From Allgaiera indica (GTDB lineage Bacteria; Pseudomonadota; Alphaproteobacteria; Rhodobacterales; Rhodobacteraceae): a DNA stretch of 64,000 nucleotides. The notes beneath the pieces are model-generated. The model did not search any database, was not told the origin of the DNA, and saw only the letters and a program-made list of their open reading frames with translations. Shown piece after piece: positions 61,974 through 64,000 of the stretch; position 1 is the stretch's first letter, and each line of letters opens with the position of its first letter. Position numbers and translations under genes: made by a program. Where the stretch lies: NCBI RefSeq assembly GCF_900106675.1, contig NZ_FNOB01000005.1, forward strand, positions 1 to 64,000, read 5' to 3'.

Positions 61974-63119
61974 CTAGTAGGGGCCTTCCTCCAGTACGCC
62001 ATCGGCGCACATCTGCGCGTAAAGCAGCCCCTCGCGCAGCCCGCGGTCAGCGACCGAAAGGCGATCGGTCGGCCAGACCCGCATCAGCGCCTGCAAGATC
62101 GCCGCCCCCGACATGATCAGCGCGTGGCGGTCGCGCCCGATGCGCGGATCACGCCGCCGGCCTTCCGGCCCAAGCGCCAGATAGTCGCGGATCACGTTGT
62201 CGATCTGGGCCGAGGTCATGCGCAGCCCGTCGACCTTGTTGCGATCATAGCGCTTCAGCCCCAGGAACGAGGCCGCCACCGTCGTCACCGTGCCCGAGGT
62301 GCCGATGATCTGGAAATTCTCGCGCTTGGTCTCGGCGTTGTAGGGGCTGAAATCGGCCAGCTTTTCCTCGAAGAACCAGCTCATCAGCGCGAAGCGGGCC
62401 GAATCGTCCTCGACATCCATGAACTGGTCGCGCAGCGTCGCCACCCCCAGCGGCACCGAAATCCAATCCACCATCCGCGCCACCGGCCCGTCCTGCACCT
62501 TCGGAGAAAAGCCCGCATGCAGCCGCATGATCGAGCGCGCATGTTCGTGTGGCGGAACCTCGGACAGGTCCAGCCACACCAGCTCGGTCGAGCCGCCGCC
62601 GATGTCCACGACCAGCAATTCCTCGGTCCGCCGGCCGACCAGGGGGGCGCAGGACACCACGGCCAGGCGGGCCTCTTCCTCGGGGGCGATGATTTCCAAC
62701 GTCAGCCCGGTCTCGCGCTGCACCGTGCGGATGAAATCGCGCGCGTTGCGGGCGCGGCGGCAGGCCTCGGTCGCGACCAGACGCATCCGCACGACGCCGT
62801 GCTTCTCGATCTTCTTCTGACAGATTCGCAGCGCCTGCACCGTGCGCCCCATCGAGCCGCGCGACAGCCGCCCCGAGGCCTCCAGCCCGATGCCAAGCTG
62901 CACCGTCTTGGAAAAGCTGTCCAGTACGTGGAACTGGCTGCCGCGCGGACGCGCGATCAGCATGCGGCAACTGTTCGTGCCAAGATCCAGCGCGGCATAG
63001 AGCGCGGGATCCGATAGCAGGGGCCGGGGGCGTTCGACCGGGTCGGGGCCAGCGACCGCAAGGTGCGGCTCATCCGAGTCCGGGAACGCGCCCTCCCCCT
63101 CGGGACGCTCGGGCGTCAT
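61974..63119 (-). CDS. ppx: Ppx/GppA phosphatase (exopolyphosphatase family)
   Basis: A 381-residue member of the ASKHA phosphatase fold. Motifs are YAALDLGTNSCRMLIARP near residues 41-58, EEEARLAVVS, VVDIGGGSTELVW near 165, and IIGTSGTVTTVAA. The family hydrolyses polyphosphate or pppGpp. Alphaproteobacterial single-domain members like this lack the C-terminal HD domain of E. coli Ppx. The ATG at 63119 has GGAGGG seven bases upstream; the TTG at 63134 overlaps that site. The residue 1-40 stretch is disordered and acidic. Confidence 0.88.
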   Translation of the reverse strand: MTPERPEGEGAFPDSDEPHLAVAGPDPVERPRPLLSDPALYAALDLGTNSCRMLIARPRGSQFHVLDSFSKTVQLGIGLEASGRLSRGSMGRTVQALRICQKKIEKHGVVRMRLVATEACRRARNARDFIRTVQRETGLTLEIIAPEEEARLAVVSCAPLVGRRTEELLVVDIGGGSTELVWLDLSEVPPHEHARSIMRLHAGFSPKVQDGPVARMVDWISVPLGVATLRDQFMDVEDDSARFALMSWFFEEKLADFSPYNAETKRENFQIIGTSGTVTTVAASFLGLKRYDRNKVDGLRMTSAQIDNVIRDYLALGPEGRRRDPRIGRDRHALIMSGAAILQALMRVWPTDRLSVADRGLREGLLYAQMCADGVLEEGPY

Positions 63120-63284
63120 CGCGTCGCCCTCCAACTCAAGTTGCGACCAAACTAGCCCCGACCGCCACGGGGCGCAAGCTCTGGCAACGGGGTGGCGCCC
63201 GATCTGCGCCGCCCTTGCGCCCCTGCCCGCGCGCGCCCTTTGCCAACCCGCCGCCCCGCCCCGTCATGGGCCTGTAGCAGATTT

Positions 63285-63299
63285 CCGTTAGCGTTACCG
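63285..63299. promoter_or_regulatory. LacI-family-like operator upstream of glpX
   Basis: CCGTTAGCGTTACCG is an imperfect palindrome centred on CG, like sites of LacI-family regulators. Rhodobacter CceR, which controls central carbon genes, binds TTAGCG-CTAA-like sites. The site is 67 bp before the glpX start. Confidence 0.4.
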
Positions 63300-63366
63300 T
63301 CGTTGCCCGCCGCCCGTGCTCGGGCTAGGACGGGACCGACCCAATTGCGCACGAAGGACCCAAGCC

Positions 63367-64000
63367 ATGGCCGATCCCGATATCTTCAACGACCGCATGC
63401 TGTCCCTGGGCCTCGCGCGGGTGTCCGAGGCGGCGGCCGTGGCCTCGGCCCGCCTGGTGGGTCGCGGCGACGAGAAGGCCGCCGACCAGGCCGCGGTGAA
63501 CGCGATGCGCGATCAGCTCAACCAGCTTGACATCGCCGGCACAGTGGTCATCGGCGAGGGCGAACGCGACGAGGCCCCGATGCTGTACATCGGCGAAGAG
63601 GTCGGCACCGGCAACGGCCCGGCGGTGGACATCGCGCTGGACCCGCTGGAAGGCACGACGCTGACCGCCAAGGACATGCCCAACGCGCTGACGGTGATCG
63701 CGATGGGACCGCAGGGCTCGATGCTGCACGCGCCCGATGTCTACATGGAAAAGCTTGCCATCGGGCCGGGCTATGCGCCGGGCACCGTCGGTCTGGACAT
63801 GCCCCCGGCGGAACGGGTGCGGGCGCTGGCGAAAGCCAAGGGTTGCGACGCGCAGGACATCACCGTGTGCATCCTGGAACGTCCCCGGCATCAGGAGATG
63901 ATCGCCGAGGTCCGCACCACCGGCGCGGCGATCCGGCTGATCACCGATGGCGACGTGGCCGGCGTGATTCATTGCGCCGAGGCGGCAGTGACCGGGATCG
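63367..64000 (+). CDS. glpX: Class II fructose-1,6-bisphosphatase GlpX (partial, 3' end outside window)
   Basis: The first 211 residues are visible. MADPDIFNDRMLSLGLARVSEAAAVAS, then TVVIGEGERDEAPMLYIGEEVG (metal and substrate site, residues about 58-80), and DIALDPLEGTTLTAKDMPNAL (the DPLEGT motif, about 89-94) place it in the GlpX family. It dephosphorylates fructose-1,6-bisphosphate, and in some lineages sedoheptulose-1,7-bisphosphate, in gluconeogenesis or the Calvin cycle. GAAGGA precedes the ATG. A candidate carbon-control operator lies upstream. Confidence 0.93.
   Translation, partial: MADPDIFNDRMLSLGLARVSEAAAVASARLVGRGDEKAADQAAVNAMRDQLNQLDIAGTVVIGEGERDEAPMLYIGEEVGTGNGPAVDIALDPLEGTTLTAKDMPNALTVIAMGPQGSMLHAPDVYMEKLAIGPGYAPGTVGLDMPPAERVRALAKAKGCDAQDITVCILERPRHQEMIAEVRTTGAAIRLITDGDVAGVIHCAEAAVTGI

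Overview
The window comes from a high-GC alphaproteobacterial chromosome, almost certainly Rhodobacteraceae (Rhodobacter/Rhodovulum/Paracoccus-like). The assignment rests on gene content and order rather than a marker search: the block YceD-rpmF-plsX-fabH-ihfA-merR, the long alphaproteobacterial dCTP deaminase, the run SPOR-nagZ-scpA-scpB, a DksA with a degenerate zinc site, an OlsB-type acyltransferase, CtaG, a GlpX-type phosphatase, and Rhodobacterales-style intergenic repeats.

Layout. 1-1.5 kb: the 3' end of an IS3-type insertion sequence abutting a complete but inactivated IS256-family element, next to tRNA-Met. 1.8-9.4 kb: mostly minus-strand housekeeping genes (CbiX-type chelatase, a flavin monooxygenase, DksA-like protein, ABC-F protein, OlsB-like acyltransferase, BamE-like lipoprotein) plus an orphan MoxR ATPase. 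9.6-14.3 kb: YceD, rpmF, plsX, fabH, ihfA and a MerR-type regulator. 14.4-15.6 kb: tRNA-Pro and dcd. 16.4-22 kb: small basic protein, scpB, scpA, nagZ, SPOR protein, argS. 22.2-25.6 kb: cation antiporter, dgt, and a divergent A-type Fe-S carrier.

25.7-28.3 kb is the most unusual part. A tight three-gene operon contains a 153-residue protein with six copies of a 20-residue repeat carrying Ser-Thr-Ser-Ser-Phe, then a 369-residue protein of unknown function, then an EamA-type exporter. 28.5-31.9 kb: exonuclease III, CtaG-like protein, DUF3422 protein. 32-38 kb: a complete peptide-type ABC importer (D-F-A-B-C) with a divergent DadA-like oxidase. 40-43 kb: proton-translocating transhydrogenase pntAB. 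43-47.4 kb: a small methyltransferase-like membrane protein, tadA, an RluB-type pseudouridine synthase and a FUSC membrane protein. 47.4-53.8 kb: a branched-chain-type ABC importer (livK-H-M-G-F) preceded by a cupin and a PhzS-like flavin monooxygenase, reading as a catabolic uptake-plus-oxidation operon.

54.2-60.6 kb: a likely membrane-stress module made of a 27-residue membrane peptide, XpaC-like protein, TelA, an SPFH-GYF protein and a zinc-ribbon membrane protein, followed by a convergent HerA-like ATPase. The pair SPFH plus zinc-ribbon membrane protein resembles Bacillus YdjI/YdjG. 60.6-64 kb: a candidate small RNA with its own promoter and terminator, an IalB-type secreted protein, a Ppx/GppA phosphatase, and the 5' part of glpX behind a LacI-family-like operator.

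Two families of dispersed intergenic repeats recur through the window. Two ABC operons carry very strong hairpins directly after the binding-protein gene. No CRISPR array, rRNA or prophage was seen.
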